This document shows, in pieces, positions 34,991 through 45,574 of a stretch of DNA of 64,000 bases. Position 1 is the first letter of the stretch. Every line of letters begins with the position of its first letter. The notes beneath the pieces were generated by a model. That model had not been told where the DNA came from and searched no databases. It saw nothing but the letters and a program-made list of their open reading frames with translations. Made by a program: the position numbers and the translations under genes. Origin of the DNA: Adiantum capillus-veneris (lineage: Eukaryota; Streptophyta; Polypodiopsida; Polypodiales; Pteridaceae); the NCBI GenBank assembly GCA_014529385.2, contig CM043954.1, positions 6,073,306-6,137,305 on the forward strand. Reading direction: 5' to 3'.

Positions 34991-35237
34991 TATAATAATG
35001 AGAACGAAGGGCATTTGCGTGATTGAGATGGCCGTTTGTTGGAAGTGTTGGGATAGAGGGGGACAGCAGCACACCCACATCACATCACATTCTCTCCTCA
35101 CGCTTAGGTACATCAATGGCGCTGCGCACTTTAGAAGTTGTATACACACAAATATAGAAATGGTGATCAGAGCATTTGCAGCAAAGCACCCACAATATTA
35201 GAGAATGTGTAGCGCATCGTGCTTTGATCTGACGAAG

Positions 35238-35745
35238 ATGATGATGAAGCTGATGCAAATGGCAGCCATAGCCGTCCTGCTCATGGAAAGAAAGATAGGA
35301 TCACGTGCAGTGCAGGCTGTAGGGGGCCCAGGATGTGTCGTTGAGGACCTGAGAAGGCTGAAGCGGGAGCTGAACGCATGCCTGCCCCAGTTCTTCGAGC
35401 CAGCTGCGTTTGCGTTGCCGCAGTCGCGGTCGTGCTGTGCGAACGAGAGCGCGCACTGCTGCTATGGGCTGCGGTCGGCTTTGCCCGTCGGTGATGCCTG
35501 CATCTGCACGTTCATGCTGCATGCGGTGAGGAGAAGCCAGGGCCGCCCTTATTCCCTTGACGTGCCCTCCGCGCTTCTTCAACTCTCCTCACAATGTCGG
35601 GTGGATTTCGGCTACTCTTCCTCCGCCAGCGCCCGCAAATGTGGGCGTAAGTGCGCTCTCTCTCTCTCTCTCTCTCTCTCATGTTTTAGTGGAAAAATGT
35701 TGTACATCATATTTACGTCATCAGCGTATAGTTACATGTTTTATT

Positions 35746-35783
<38 letters not shown>

Positions 35784-35930
35784 CTAAAGTTTAAGAAGGG
35801 ATTTGAGATCAAGACTTGTCTGACCTTTGACTCTTCTGTTCTCTCTCTCTCTCTCTCTCTCCCCCCAAATGGTCTTGCCACTAATTATACTTGTGTGTGT
35901 TGTGCATATGCAGCATTTTACATCCCATGA
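35238..35930 (+). CDS. Eight-cysteine (lipid-transfer-protein-like) secreted protein, two predicted exons
   Basis: Predicted join 35238-35646 + 35914-35930. Exon 1 starts at the ATG run; an upstream in-frame ATG at 35205 is possible. It encodes a hydrophobic start (QMAAIAVLLM) and then cysteines spaced C-X14-C-X25-CC-X12-CIC-X29-C-X14-C, which fits the bifunctional inhibitor/LTP/seed-storage 8CM pattern. An additional CC pair lies seven residues before the canonical CC. The donor GTAAGT (35647) and acceptor ATATGCAG (35906-35913) give a short second exon ending PFYIP-stop. The intron (267 bp) carries two (CT)n tracts. Such proteins usually bind lipids extracellularly. GC content of exon 1 is far above its surroundings. 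The signal peptide is weak (ERK follows the hydrophobic stretch), so misprediction of the N-terminus is possible. Confidence 0.55.
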
Positions 35931-36187
35931 TGTCATCACGGCAACTGTGGGTTCCTTTGAAATGAAGTCATAGGATGGAGACATGGACGTGATGACAGTG
36001 ATTCCAAGTTCATAAGCATAAGTTCATTAAGTGGAGTGTGCTCCATTGATTCTTGAAGCTGTTTTCATAAAGCAATTGGGCCTTTGCTCCATGTTTTGTT
36101 GTTGATTATATTCATGAAGCAACCAGTTATGTTGATCAATCGGTAACTCTTCATTGATATTTTCTTCTCCCCGTATTTTGGGATTAG

Positions 36188-36238
36188 TCGGGTGGATTTT
36201 AACTAATCTTTCTTGGAGAATGGGTGTAAATGTTGGCG

Positions 36239-36273
<35 letters not shown>

Positions 36274-36418
36274 CCCAAATTTTAAGATGACGAAATTACA
36301 AAAGCCTTACTATTCTACCACCCTAACGTGCTAGCTTGGCTATCTTGTTCCCACTTAATTCATAGCTTTTGAGATCAAGACTCATTGGATCTTTGATTCT
36401 TCTTCTTCTTCTTCTTCT

Positions 36419-36461
<43 letters not shown>

Positions 36462-36670
36462 GTTCTTGCCACTAATTACCCTTGTGTGTGTGTGCGTGTG
36501 TGTTTTCGCGCGCATATGCAACCTTTTATAACATCTCATGATGTCATTTGATCCCAAGTGCACAAGCACTAAGTGAAGTGGGCTCCACTGTTTCTCTATG
36601 TCCTTTTTAAATCTTGACTTTTGGCTCATGTTTTGTTGGTGATTATAATAAGATTTACAAATCAACATCT
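36188..36670 (+). pseudogene. Partial copy of the eight-cysteine gene 3' half
   Basis: CGGGTGGATTTTAACTAATC...AAATGTTGGCGTAATC repeats the last codons of exon 1 with a damaged splice donor. Then come (CT)n, TTCTTGCCACTAATTACCC, CATATGCAACC where the acceptor should be, and CATCTCATGATGTCA for exon 2. The 3' UTR-like part continues to TGATTATAATAAGATTTAC. Confidence 0.6.
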
Positions 36671-36715
36671 CTCTCTCTCTCTCTCTCTCTCTCCCCCCCC
36701 CCCCCCCCCCCCCCC
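36668..36715. repeat. (CT)n followed by a 23-base C run
   Basis: The CT tract passes directly into C at 36693-36715. A similar but shorter CT-to-C junction occurs at 35862-35868 and 36271-36276. Confidence 0.95.
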
Positions 36716-36934
36716 AAATGACTACATGACACGGAACATTTAAGAGGGGAGGTGAGGGGATCAATGGATGGGAAGTCCACATGCAACCGTCGAGGCGATC
36801 TGCATTGTAGATCGCTTGTTAAAACTAAACTTGACCAATAATTAAACCCGATCAGGGGCCCCGTCCTGGTCTAGTCCTAAGGAAGTCCAGGTATTGCATT
36901 TATAACATTAGGTAAATTGGCCATGCTTTCAAAT

Positions 36935-37122
36935 GTGTACGGGCGGGTGAAGTGGTCAGCTCATGCTTCAAAGAGCATTGGTGCGTGAGGTCGTGGGTTC
37001 CAATCCAAAGCTCCTCACTCGCGCCCCCATTTTTTGGGTGGACCAGCCTACCTCGAGATCCCTGTTGCACTAATTCTTCACCATCGATCCCCTTGCTCGC
37101 CCCTTGTGTCACTTAGTGTCGC

Positions 37123-37157
<35 letters not shown>

Positions 37158-37170
37158 AAGAAAAAAAGTC
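36935..37170 (+). mobile_element. Candidate tRNA-derived SINE
   Basis: Contains box B GGGTTCCAATCC (36995-37006) and an upstream AAGTGGTCAGCTCATG that resembles box A (36950-36965). The ~240 bp body ends after a 27-base C run (37126-37152) with CTAAAAAAGAAAAAAAG, possibly an A-rich tail. I found no clear target duplication. Confidence 0.45.
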
Positions 37171-37289
37171 TTCCCATTAATTCGATCTCCAAGCTTGTTT
37201 TTACTGAAAACATAAGAAACAAAACCATATTGTTGCTTTACAATATAAAAATAACATGAGAGAAAGCACCATCATATACATGCTATATC

Positions 37290-37660
37290 TATCAACTACT
37301 TAACTGTTCATTGATATTTTCTTCTCGTCATTATTTTGTGATTAGTACAATAAGTAGTGTGAATGAAAATTACTATAGGGGCAAGGCTGTGATATTCCTT
37401 TGGCAGTACCTAGCGATGCATCCTTAGAAGAACAATTGGAAGCCTTTAAGAATGTCATTAAGTGTTTCACAAAAAAATGCTATACGTAAAACATGGCCCA
37501 TGAAGGGTGCGCAAAAATGTTGTCCAAGGAAGAAACAATTTGATAAGGACTTCCATGATGCTAGAACGCTGGTAATGGGCTTAGATGTGAACAATGACAA
37601 AAAAGCTTACCAAAAGCATTAAATACATAGAATGCACCTCTCTAAATGTTTGGTCTGTGG
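37290..37660 (+). mobile_element. LINE ORF2 fragment (endonuclease-RT linker)
   Basis: GAAACAATTTGATAAGGACTTCC and ACGCTGGTAATGGGCTTAGATG correspond to the LINE linker at 31120-31200 (KRWFDKECQDARKSLIKLDV). The left part (TTGATATTTTCTTCTCGTC...) is shared with 54850-54960 and 57925-58035. Confidence 0.55.
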
Positions 37661-37912
37661 ATGGTGTCATTGTGGATGGTGTCATGGCTCGGCACGAGCA
37701 TGGCAAGTTCTTGTAATGTTTTGAGATGAATATCAATATAATTCTCACAATGGTGAGTTTTGCTATAAAAAAAAAAAAAAGAACGCACCTCTCTAAATAA
37801 ATCAAAGGATACAGCAAGTAAATGTATAATTGTCGCAAACACATAAGCAACTGTATGCGTATGAAATCCTTTGCAAGATATGCAGCCACAAATGCTTGAA
37901 TGCCTAAATGTT

Positions 37913-37964
37913 AGGTGGATTTTGGATACTCTCCCTTGAGCAATGTGTGCAAATGTGGATGCAA

Positions 37965-37996
<32 letters not shown>

Positions 37997-38135
37997 AAGT
38001 TTAAGAAGAGAAAATTATATAAGTATTATTCTACCGCTAGTGTGCTAGCTTGGTTATCCTATTCCTTCTCAATTCATAGGTTTTGAGATCAAGAGTTGCT
38101 GAAAGTGTGACTCTTCTTTGTCTTTTGCTTCTTCT

Positions 38136-38195
<60 letters not shown>

Positions 38196-38440
38196 AACAT
38201 TCTTGCCACTGATTACCCTTGTGTGTGTGCATATGAAAGTCTTTACATCCCATGCTGTCATCTATAAAAATTGGTTTCTTTTATGTGATGAATTGCCAGG
38301 ATAGAGAGATGGGCATGCCAATAGTGATTCCAAGTGCATAAGCATAATTTCACTAAGTGGACTGGGCTCCATTGTTTCTTTATATCTTTGCTTTTGTCCC
38401 ATGTTATGTTGGTTATGATCAAGATTCATGAATCAACATC
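37913..38440 (+). pseudogene. Second partial copy of the eight-cysteine gene 3' half
   Basis: GGTGGATTTTGGATACTCTC...AAATGTGGATGCAAG repeats the exon 1 end (donor GTAAGT now GCAAGT). It is followed by (CT)n tracts, TTGCCACTGATTACCC, CATATGAAAG in the acceptor position and TACATCCCATGCTGTC. The 3' part ends at (TG)n, 38440-38482. Confidence 0.6.
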
Positions 38441-38445
38441 TCTCT

Positions 38446-38481
<36 letters not shown>

Positions 38482-38484
<3 letters not shown>

Positions 38485-38914
38485 ACAGACGGATGCACGA
38501 TGGCCTTGCAAAATACTCATAATAGCACAATACATACCATAAAAACGATAAATTGACATACCTGAATCGTCGCACATGCACATGATCGATCTCAACACGA
38601 ACATAGAGAGATAGAGAGAAAGATAGAGCAAGGGAGAACGTGCAAGCGCACCTCCTAGAGCGGAGTGCTACGTTGGCACAATGAAAGAGAGGAGAGGAGA
38701 AGGGAGAAGAAAGACACGAACAGTGGGTGCAATCTCTCCCCGTGCAAGAGTGACTATTTTCCTCTTGCACGTATTTCATTGATAGATTTCTTGAATGGTC
38801 AAATTGAGTACAAACTGGCCGGCCGGTCATAAATAGCCAAAGCTCATAAAAGAGCACTTGAATAATAAAATGTACATAATATACATATCCGTTCGCATAG
38901 GCCTAGGTCGGTCA
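38482..38914. repeat. ~433 bp dispersed repeat, copy 1
   Basis: Matches 54260-54692 at roughly 90 percent or better by eye, from ACGGATGCACGATGGCC to CATAGGCCTAGGTCGGTCA. Both copies start TG and end CA, like a solo LTR, but no flanking target duplication is visible. No ORF is conserved beyond chance. Confidence 0.85.
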
Positions 38915-38916
38915 AG

Positions 38917-39613
38917 CTTTTTCCACCTGTCAATTGCAATAAATAGTAAAATATCAATTCCATAACATACCTCTCCGTTAGAAAGCAACTGTCCTCAGTT
39001 GCGAAAATAAAAATCTGCAAACAATACTGGTAAAAACAATGATTAGAAATCTGTATCAAATAGTAAAAGAAAAATCCATAAAATTAGACAACATTGCTTA
39101 TGCCTGCCATCATACACATACTACCTATTCTAGTGTCCCATACCACTAGAGTAAGCAGTATATGTCATACCCTGATGAATCAGGATATCATTGATCACCC
39201 TCATCATCATAATCAATTCTCATCAATCTCAAATCCAATTTCATAAATAGTATTGCGACAAAAAAATGTCATATACCAAGTCCAAATCCCACATACATCC
39301 AAGTCAAAATATCTGCCAACATATACCCATTTCAAATCCAAAATCCAAATATTCTTCATTTTGTATACCTGGGTAACAAAATCACACCAGTGTGACAGTG
39401 GTGGCCAGCCATTGCAGCATGATTTTGTGATTGGTGTTGCGTAAATCGGCAAATCTACACCAATAATGTGCTGCCTAAATTGACAAATCTTCACTAATGC
39501 TGCCTAAATTGACGAATCTGCATTTGATATTGTTTAAAAAATCATAAATCTGCAATTTATCAATGTGCTACCTAAATCGACGGATCTGCACCAAGATGCG
39601 TATCTGCACATTG
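38917..39613. other. No gene seen
   Basis: Non-coding, with a loose series of GCCTAAATTGACAAATCT-like phrases from 39470 leading into the tandem repeat. Confidence 0.5.
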
Positions 39614-39850
39614 CATAAATCGGCGAATCTGTGTGTCTGTGACCAATGGACTATGCTAGGCATAAAAAATATAACATTTATCACATGTGTGAGACCAATT
39701 TGGACATTGCCTAAATCGGCAAATCTGTGTGTCCGTGACCAATGGACTAGGCTAGGCATAAAAATATAACATTTATCACATGTGTGAGGCCAATTTGGAG
39801 CATGTGTAAATATAACATTTATCACATGTGTGAGACCAATTTGGAGCATG
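39614..39850. repeat. 97 bp tandem repeat, about 2.5 copies
   Basis: The units start at 39614 and 39711 (YTAAATCGGCRAATCTGTGT) and include TATAACATTTATCACATGTG. A third copy has only the last ~47 bp. Confidence 0.9.
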
Positions 39851-41500
39851 TTTGAGTAGGAGGATACTTACAAACTGTTGTTCACTGTCTCATAGCACCT
39901 TAGCTCACATGAGTAGTTGTATAGCTTAATGACAAATGATCATAATGAAAAATCCTTTAAATTAATGAGAAACCTAAGCCGAAGCAGTGTGTGTGTGCAT
40001 AGAGAGCTTTAACTGAAAGAATGACCATTCAGATTAGGGGGTCGTACAAAAATAGAATGCTCGTACAAGTTGTAGAGGGTTGTAACTGTGTTGTTCTCTT
40101 TTGGAATGGGACCAGCAAACACATCTAGACTTATAGACAAGAGAGTTAGCATACTTAACAAATGAAGTACTGAGTAAGAGATTAGGTTAGATAGTGGATC
40201 GGTACACAAAGAATGCTAGCTGAGAATCTTTTAGAATAGTGTTAGTGGAATATGACCTGAATGTGATAAGTAATACTGTAAAAATAACAGAAGGGGATTT
40301 ACAGTGTGATTAGTGAGCTTCATGACAATGTAAAATTACGTACCTGGAGACGGTATAAGTGACTTATATCCAAATCGTCAAATGCTAAACAAGTTCTTGA
40401 AAATAAAGGGCAACAACAAAATTCATCATTTGAGTAATGTCATGCAAGATAGAACAAACCAAAGTACACATACCATAAAGTTCAAGTCGTACAGATGGGT
40501 GTCATATATCGGTGAGGTGGGTTGTATATGTGAGTAAGTGTTTGAACCATTGATTGTTGTCGCTAGAAAATTAGAAGCTAGTAAAATTTCACAAGTGTTA
40601 TTGAAATTAGCTAAAATAGCAAAAAATCCGCTAGATCCATGCTTTCATTCAAGTAAATCGGCAAAGTTTTAAAATTTTTAGTGTGAATACCTGAAAATTT
40701 TCCAAAAGAGCTTTAGGTGTGCCCTTATTTTCTTCGGTTAGGGAAATTGTTTTTGGCAAGCCCTAACTCAATCAACAAACATTGCTATGATTACTCTGAT
40801 CCAAAGTTTGATTTCCACCATTGCTCTCTCAAAGAGAATTTCGCGTGAAAATTTTTGTAGGAACTACTTTCGATGGTCATCGTTGAATGGATACAGCAAA
40901 CACTGAAATACCAAGAGACATAGAAACACTTATCTCCACCTTAAATATAGACACACAAATCTCACACCGAGACGCGTAGCCACCAACATTAACTCCAAGC
41001 TCTGAAAGACCATACAGAACACCTACAGTATGTGTGTGTGTGTATTTGTGTGAGTGTGTATGCGTATATCATCGGAATTGACGAGTGAGTGTGTGTGGAG
41101 GGCAACAGGCCATCAACTTGCGAGGTTGGGAACAATCAAATACAAAGGTAGGGTCCGCAGTGTGGGTCATGGTCCAAAAGGGAAGGGGGAGAGGGGGGAA
41201 AGAGAGATAGAAATGTAATGAAATGTTCTATTAACCTCGTCAAAAGGCCAAAATTACCTATGAGACCCAATCTTTATGGTTGTAAACCAATGCTTGGATA
41301 CAAAAATAAAAGGAAGTACAATGAAAGACTAAAACTAAAAGCCTAAAGGCATGATTAAAATCAGCATCATGATCATGGTATATCGGAGGATACACGGCAA
41401 AGGGCGTCATGCGAGAAACACTATGACATTTGGAGCACATTACCGCTCAGATAGACGCACAAAAACAAAGGAAAAGTTCAAGTCAAAAAATCACGGGGAC
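39851..41500. other. No gene seen; shares a segment with 52130-52330
   Basis: Non-coding. At 41180-41340 a block (GGGGGAAAGAGAGATAGAAATG...AATGCTTGGATACAAA) resembles 52155-52290, so at least this part is a dispersed repeat. A (TG)n-rich patch is near 41030. Confidence 0.45.
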
Positions 41501-41626
41501 GGTAATGCTGGAGTCAATGCGCGCGGTAATGGTCCTTCAGCAATGCGCGCGGTAATCGGCCCGACCATATTTCCGCACTTATTACCGTGGGATTTACCGT
41601 AACAGTTACCGCAACCATTACCGCGC
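41501..41626. repeat. Inverted cluster of GCGCGGTAAT / ATTACCGCGC motifs
   Basis: GGTAAT occurs three times in direct orientation (41501-41556), then ATTACC, TTTACC, GTTACC and ATTACCGCGC in the opposite orientation (41581-41626), forming a possible cruciform. Related GCGGTAATA motifs recur at 51938-52070. Confidence 0.8.
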
Positions 41627-41654
41627 ACGCGAGTATTTAAAAAACAAACCAGAT

Positions 41655-41695
41655 GACCATTTGGATGGTCCTCGGTAGGACCGATCCAAATGGTC
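41655..41695. repeat. Near-perfect hairpin
   Basis: GACCATTTGGATGGTCCT, loop CGGT, then AGGACCGATCCAAATGGTC. The arms are complementary except for a single bulged base. Confidence 0.9.
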
Positions 41696-41776
41696 GTTTG
41701 CCTTTTTTTTCCTATACATTTAATAAATAAAAAAACAACAATTTCATTGCACAGAAACTTCCATTGCACAAAAACG

Positions 41777-41990
41777 TTGGGTCAAAATCAAATGTTTAAT
41801 TATATTGGAGAAACTGTTCATTACAAAATTGCCCAAATAGGCGATGCATGGCGGCTATACAACTGTGCCCAAAAGAAGACTTTGGGCCAAAATCAAGTGT
41901 TTAATTATATTGGATATTACAAAATTGCCCAAATAGGCAATTCATGGGGGATATACAACTGTGGCCAAAAGAAGACGGGCCCAAAAACAC
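41777..41990. repeat. ~105 bp tandem duplication
   Basis: TTGGGTCAAAATCAAATGTT (41777) and TTGGGCCAAAATCAAGTGTT (41882) begin the two units. The second lacks ~9 bp after TATATTGGA. Confidence 0.85.
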
Positions 41991-42584
41991 TTGGAGCCTG
42001 GGGCGGTCACTTTTTAGAATGTGTATGATATCACGTGAGTTAACCGGAGAGGATTATTAAAAGACCAAAATATATAAAAATGTATACATACAGAGGGGGG
42101 TGGGGTTTTTTTAAATAGGCTCACAGTGTAAGTATAGTATGTATATTGGGGTATTATTAATTACCTCTTGAACGCACATGATATAGGGGTCTTTTGATAA
42201 GTGACTGCCCCGGGACTTGGAGGATTGATCGAGATACTCGGATCCTGGGACCTCTCGAGGGACTCCCTGACTCTGGAAAAGAAAAAAACAACAAAACCCT
42301 TAATTAATACAAATGGATACATAATTCTGCATGCACTCATTTAAAAAAAAAGTTCACACTTAAGGCTGTAGTGTACGACATGCATTTTCAAATTCTTCGC
42401 GATTGATTTTGTTGTTTTCATACAGCTAGCACCATGTCTGATATTTGGACTGGCTCTCTCTGTATCTCTGGATCTTTCGGCTTGGGCGGGTCATAGTAAT
42501 ATTTTGCTGTATATCAATTAAAAAATATCACAAACTTAACCTTATTACCACAAATTTAATCAATTCAAATGAAAATACGCACAC
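41991..42584. other. No gene seen
   Basis: Non-coding, AT-rich spacer before the minus-strand Ser/Pro-rich ORF. Confidence 0.5.
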
Positions 42585-43657
42585 TCACAAATTTATCTTT
42601 CCATGCTGCTTTTCCGCTCGAGCCGTAATGCGTGGGCGTTTGCTGCGCCCAGGCCTCCACCTACCGAGTGTGTACCCTAGCACCTGCCGCTCTCTCGTCC
42701 TCCAGCTCGCCTTGGGCTTTCTCCCACTCCTTGTCGTGAACATTTCCAGGGCGATAGTTGTGACCCTCAGATTCAAATGTTCGCTTTGCCTCCCTCCGCA
42801 CACTGGACTTCTTATTTTTCCGAGCCACTGCCTGGAGAACTCTTCCACTTCCGGATTAGCAAACCGCATGAGCAATGTCGTGTGAATGTACGTCAAGTCG
42901 GCTGGGTCCTGATCTTTGAAAGATTTAAACCAATCTTGGTATGTGGAGTGGATCAGCTGGTTAAGGTGTCCTTGAAATGTCCTCCCCAAAGAGGAACCTA
43001 GATCCACCTCCCCCCCTCGATGTATATAATAGTAGTAGCCACGAGCGTCCGGGGCGTGCGCATCGCGGTCCTCATCCTCATGTGGAGCTCCAAGGGGTGA
43101 GCGAGGAGGTCGGGGTGTAAGAGGAGGTGAATCTGTAGCACAGCCCCCTCCACCACCAAAGCAGCATGAGCCACTACCTCGACGAGAGCGTGAGCCACCA
43201 CTACGGGAAGAGCGCTGGCCCGAGCGCGAACCACTGGGTGGTGTGGGCGACATCTAACTCGACGGTGCGGGCGTGGATCGCTGCGAATGCAAGGTGGAGG
43301 GAGCTGCGACGGGTGACGGGAAAGTCGAGGGTAAGGTGGAGGTAGGCCTACTGGGAGGCACACTCTGCACGATCGGAGTGCCGACGCCCGGTGTCGCAAG
43401 CGGTGAGAGCCCATAGGCAGCCAACTGCTGGTGTGTACCACCCTAGAAGACTCTGCTGCAAGGATAGCCACTCTTCCTGGGCGCAGTATGCCCTCTCGAG
43501 GTCGGGGTCGTGTACTGCATCTCAGAACCATCAAAAGTCGAAGGTGGATTGTGACTGGCGGGAGGAAGACTGCGAGTAGTAAGCATCACAAGCGTTCTCG
43601 TAAGAGAGGCCCTCGGCGAGAAAGTCCTCTATGGATCGATAGCCGGGCATGGAAGAG
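42585..43657 (-). pseudogene. Ser/Pro-rich ORF of unknown function (decayed)
   Basis: From the ATG at 43655-43657 the minus strand encodes MASSSMPGYRSIEDFLAEGL and SYENACDAYYSQSSSRQSQ, then two TGA stops, a frame change near 43440 and a Pro/Ser/Thr-rich stretch (TPGVGTPIVQSVPPSRP). A stop at 43254-43256 separates this from the 222-residue open frame 42585-43253. That frame contains an RS-rich segment, then LNQLIHSTYQDWFKSFKDQD and LMRFANPEVEEFSRQWLGKI. GC content is much higher than in its surroundings. I do not recognise a domain with certainty. An accessory protein of a CACTA-type transposon is one possibility, because a CACTA transposase relic lies divergently at 44.7 kb. Confidence 0.4.
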
Positions 43658-43720
43658 GATGCCATATCCTAAAAAGGGACCCTAATTAACGTTGGATTCT
43701 AGTCAAAGTGAGATTCTTTA

Positions 43721-43769
43721 TTGCATAGGATTCCTCCTTGCATAGGATTCCTCCCTGCATAGGATTCCT
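43721..43769. repeat. 17 bp tandem repeat, three copies
   Basis: TTGCATAGGATTCCTCC at 43721 and 43738 and CTGCATAGGATTCCTTT at 43755. Confidence 0.95.
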
Positions 43770-43980
43770 TTTATCTCCTATTTAAGAAATGGTTTGTGTG
43801 CTTATTTTTTTTGCATCCATTTAGAGTGTGTGTGTGTGTGATTCTAATTAATCTATCGTGTGTGTGCATTAGTGTGTGGCAAAGAAATTAATCTAGTGTG
43901 TGTGTGTTTGACCTTAATCTAGCGTTAGGCTTCTCGGTGACCATTGGGGTCTCAATCAACATCATCGCACACCCACATGG

Positions 43981-44570
43981 AGGTATGTTTTGGTATGCTT
44001 GTAACGCATGCACACTAATGCTTGCATTAGTGTATGATTGGGCAAGCATTAGTGTGAAAACACACTAATGCATGCCCAAGCACACACTAATGAAAGCGTT
44101 AGTGTGTGCTTGTAACGCATGCACACACTAATGCTTGCATTAGTGTGTGCTTATGCACAAATTAGTGTGTGAAAACACACCAATGCATGCACACACACAC
44201 TAATGCAAGCATTAGTGTGTGCTTGTAGCTCATGCACACACTAATGCTCGCATTAGTGTGTGTGTGCATGCATTAGTGTGTTTTCACACACTAATTAGTG
44301 CACAATCACACACTAATGCTTGCATTAGTGTGTGCAATTTTTTCACACACCAATGCTCAGAATAGTGTGTGCTTGTGCATGCATTAGTGTGTAGACACAC
44401 TAATTTGTGCACAAGCACACACTAATGCAAGCATTAGTGTGTGCTAGAGAGGTATGCACAGAACTAATGCTTGCATTAGTGTGTTTTCACACACTAATTA
44501 GTGCACAAGCACACACTAATGCTTGCATTAGTGTGTGCAATTTTTTCACACACCAATGCTCATAAACTTT
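43981..44570. repeat. Array of nested palindromes built on CACTAATGC / GCATTAGTG
   Basis: Eight near-perfect palindromes of the form CACTAATGCWWGCATTAGTG lie at about 44012, 44124, 44199, 44240, 44309, 44421, 44463 and 44513. Between them are opposed half-sites joined through GTGTGAAAACACAC or GTGTTTTCACAC centres and through GTGCACAAGCAC. More than twenty half-sites occur in ~590 bp. A lone half-site precedes the array near 43867. The array contains no ORF. It sits between the minus-strand Ser/Pro-rich ORF and the CACTA transposase relic. Confidence 0.95.
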
Positions 44571-44668
44571 ACTGTTAAGACTAACTTTACTAACTTTTTT
44601 TCCTCCCTCCTAAACTTTACTTTGAAGACTAACTTTACTATGAAGATTATGAAGGGTTTTTTGGTTAC

Positions 44669-45525
44669 AGGTTTGTGAGTTCCAAAGAAATTGAAGTTTC
44701 AGCCATTCCAACAGCTTGACTTCTAGCGATTGAAGCAACTTGTTCTATTGAGGATGCATTCCCACGTTCTATCCTTGTTAGCCAAGTTCACCTATTGCTC
44801 CATCTTGTTGAGGAGATAGCCATTTGTGGTGTGGTTCACTCCAGGTGGATGTTCTTTCTTGAGAGGTTCCTAAAGACCTTGAAAGACTTTGTAAGGCTAC
44901 AATCACAACCAGAGCTATTGCTCCATCTTAAGCCTTAAACCTTATTAGGATTGGATTGTATTCACAACGCTTTTTATTGGTTACTTTAATCACTAACGGT
45001 TTCATGTGTTCAGGCAAGCATGGCAGAGGGTTGGATTGTACAAGAGGCTTTTCTGTATGTCTCTCAATATCTTTTCACAATAGACCCATCATAGCCTCGT
45101 TTAAAGACGGAGGAAGAGGATCCAAAAAAACACGCAAACATTCCAAGTGGGAAAGGTTCTCTCTTGATTTTGGATAGGGAATTTCAAGCCATAGTCAACA
45201 ACCATTGTCTACTCAATGCTCCCATCATGGGAAAATAGGTGGATATGTATGTGGAGGTGCGTACAACGAGAGAAAGGGAGAGGGAAGCATGGAAGAGGTC
45301 ACATGGTGGTAGGCAAGCACCTCCCTTTCCTAAAGAGCTTGCCAAATACCCTGATCTAATTCTAGTTGGGTGGATACACAATGCCATGACCAAGGCCAAG
45401 GCACAAGGAGAACAAATAAGCCCTAAAGAATGGGAGTATGCGCGAGGATGTCTACCAAGGGTAATATACTCAATGTGTTTAGTGTGTGTGTGTGAGTGCG
45501 AGTGTGTGTCGGTGTGTGTATGTGT

Positions 45526-45574
<49 letters not shown>

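Noticed and set aside
35647-35787. Continuation of the eight-cysteine ORF through the CT tract (poly Ser-Leu)
   Set aside because: A good GTAAGT donor precedes the tract and microsatellites of either phase are always open; better explained as intron.
38419-38857. Minus-strand ORFs conserved in both 433 bp repeats
   Set aside because: Similarity is at DNA level across the whole repeat; frames are only partly maintained and include microsatellite-like runs.
43981-44570. CRISPR array interpretation of the repeated palindromes
   Set aside because: There are no constant repeats with unique spacers, the units are overlapping palindromes and the context is a plant nuclear transposon.
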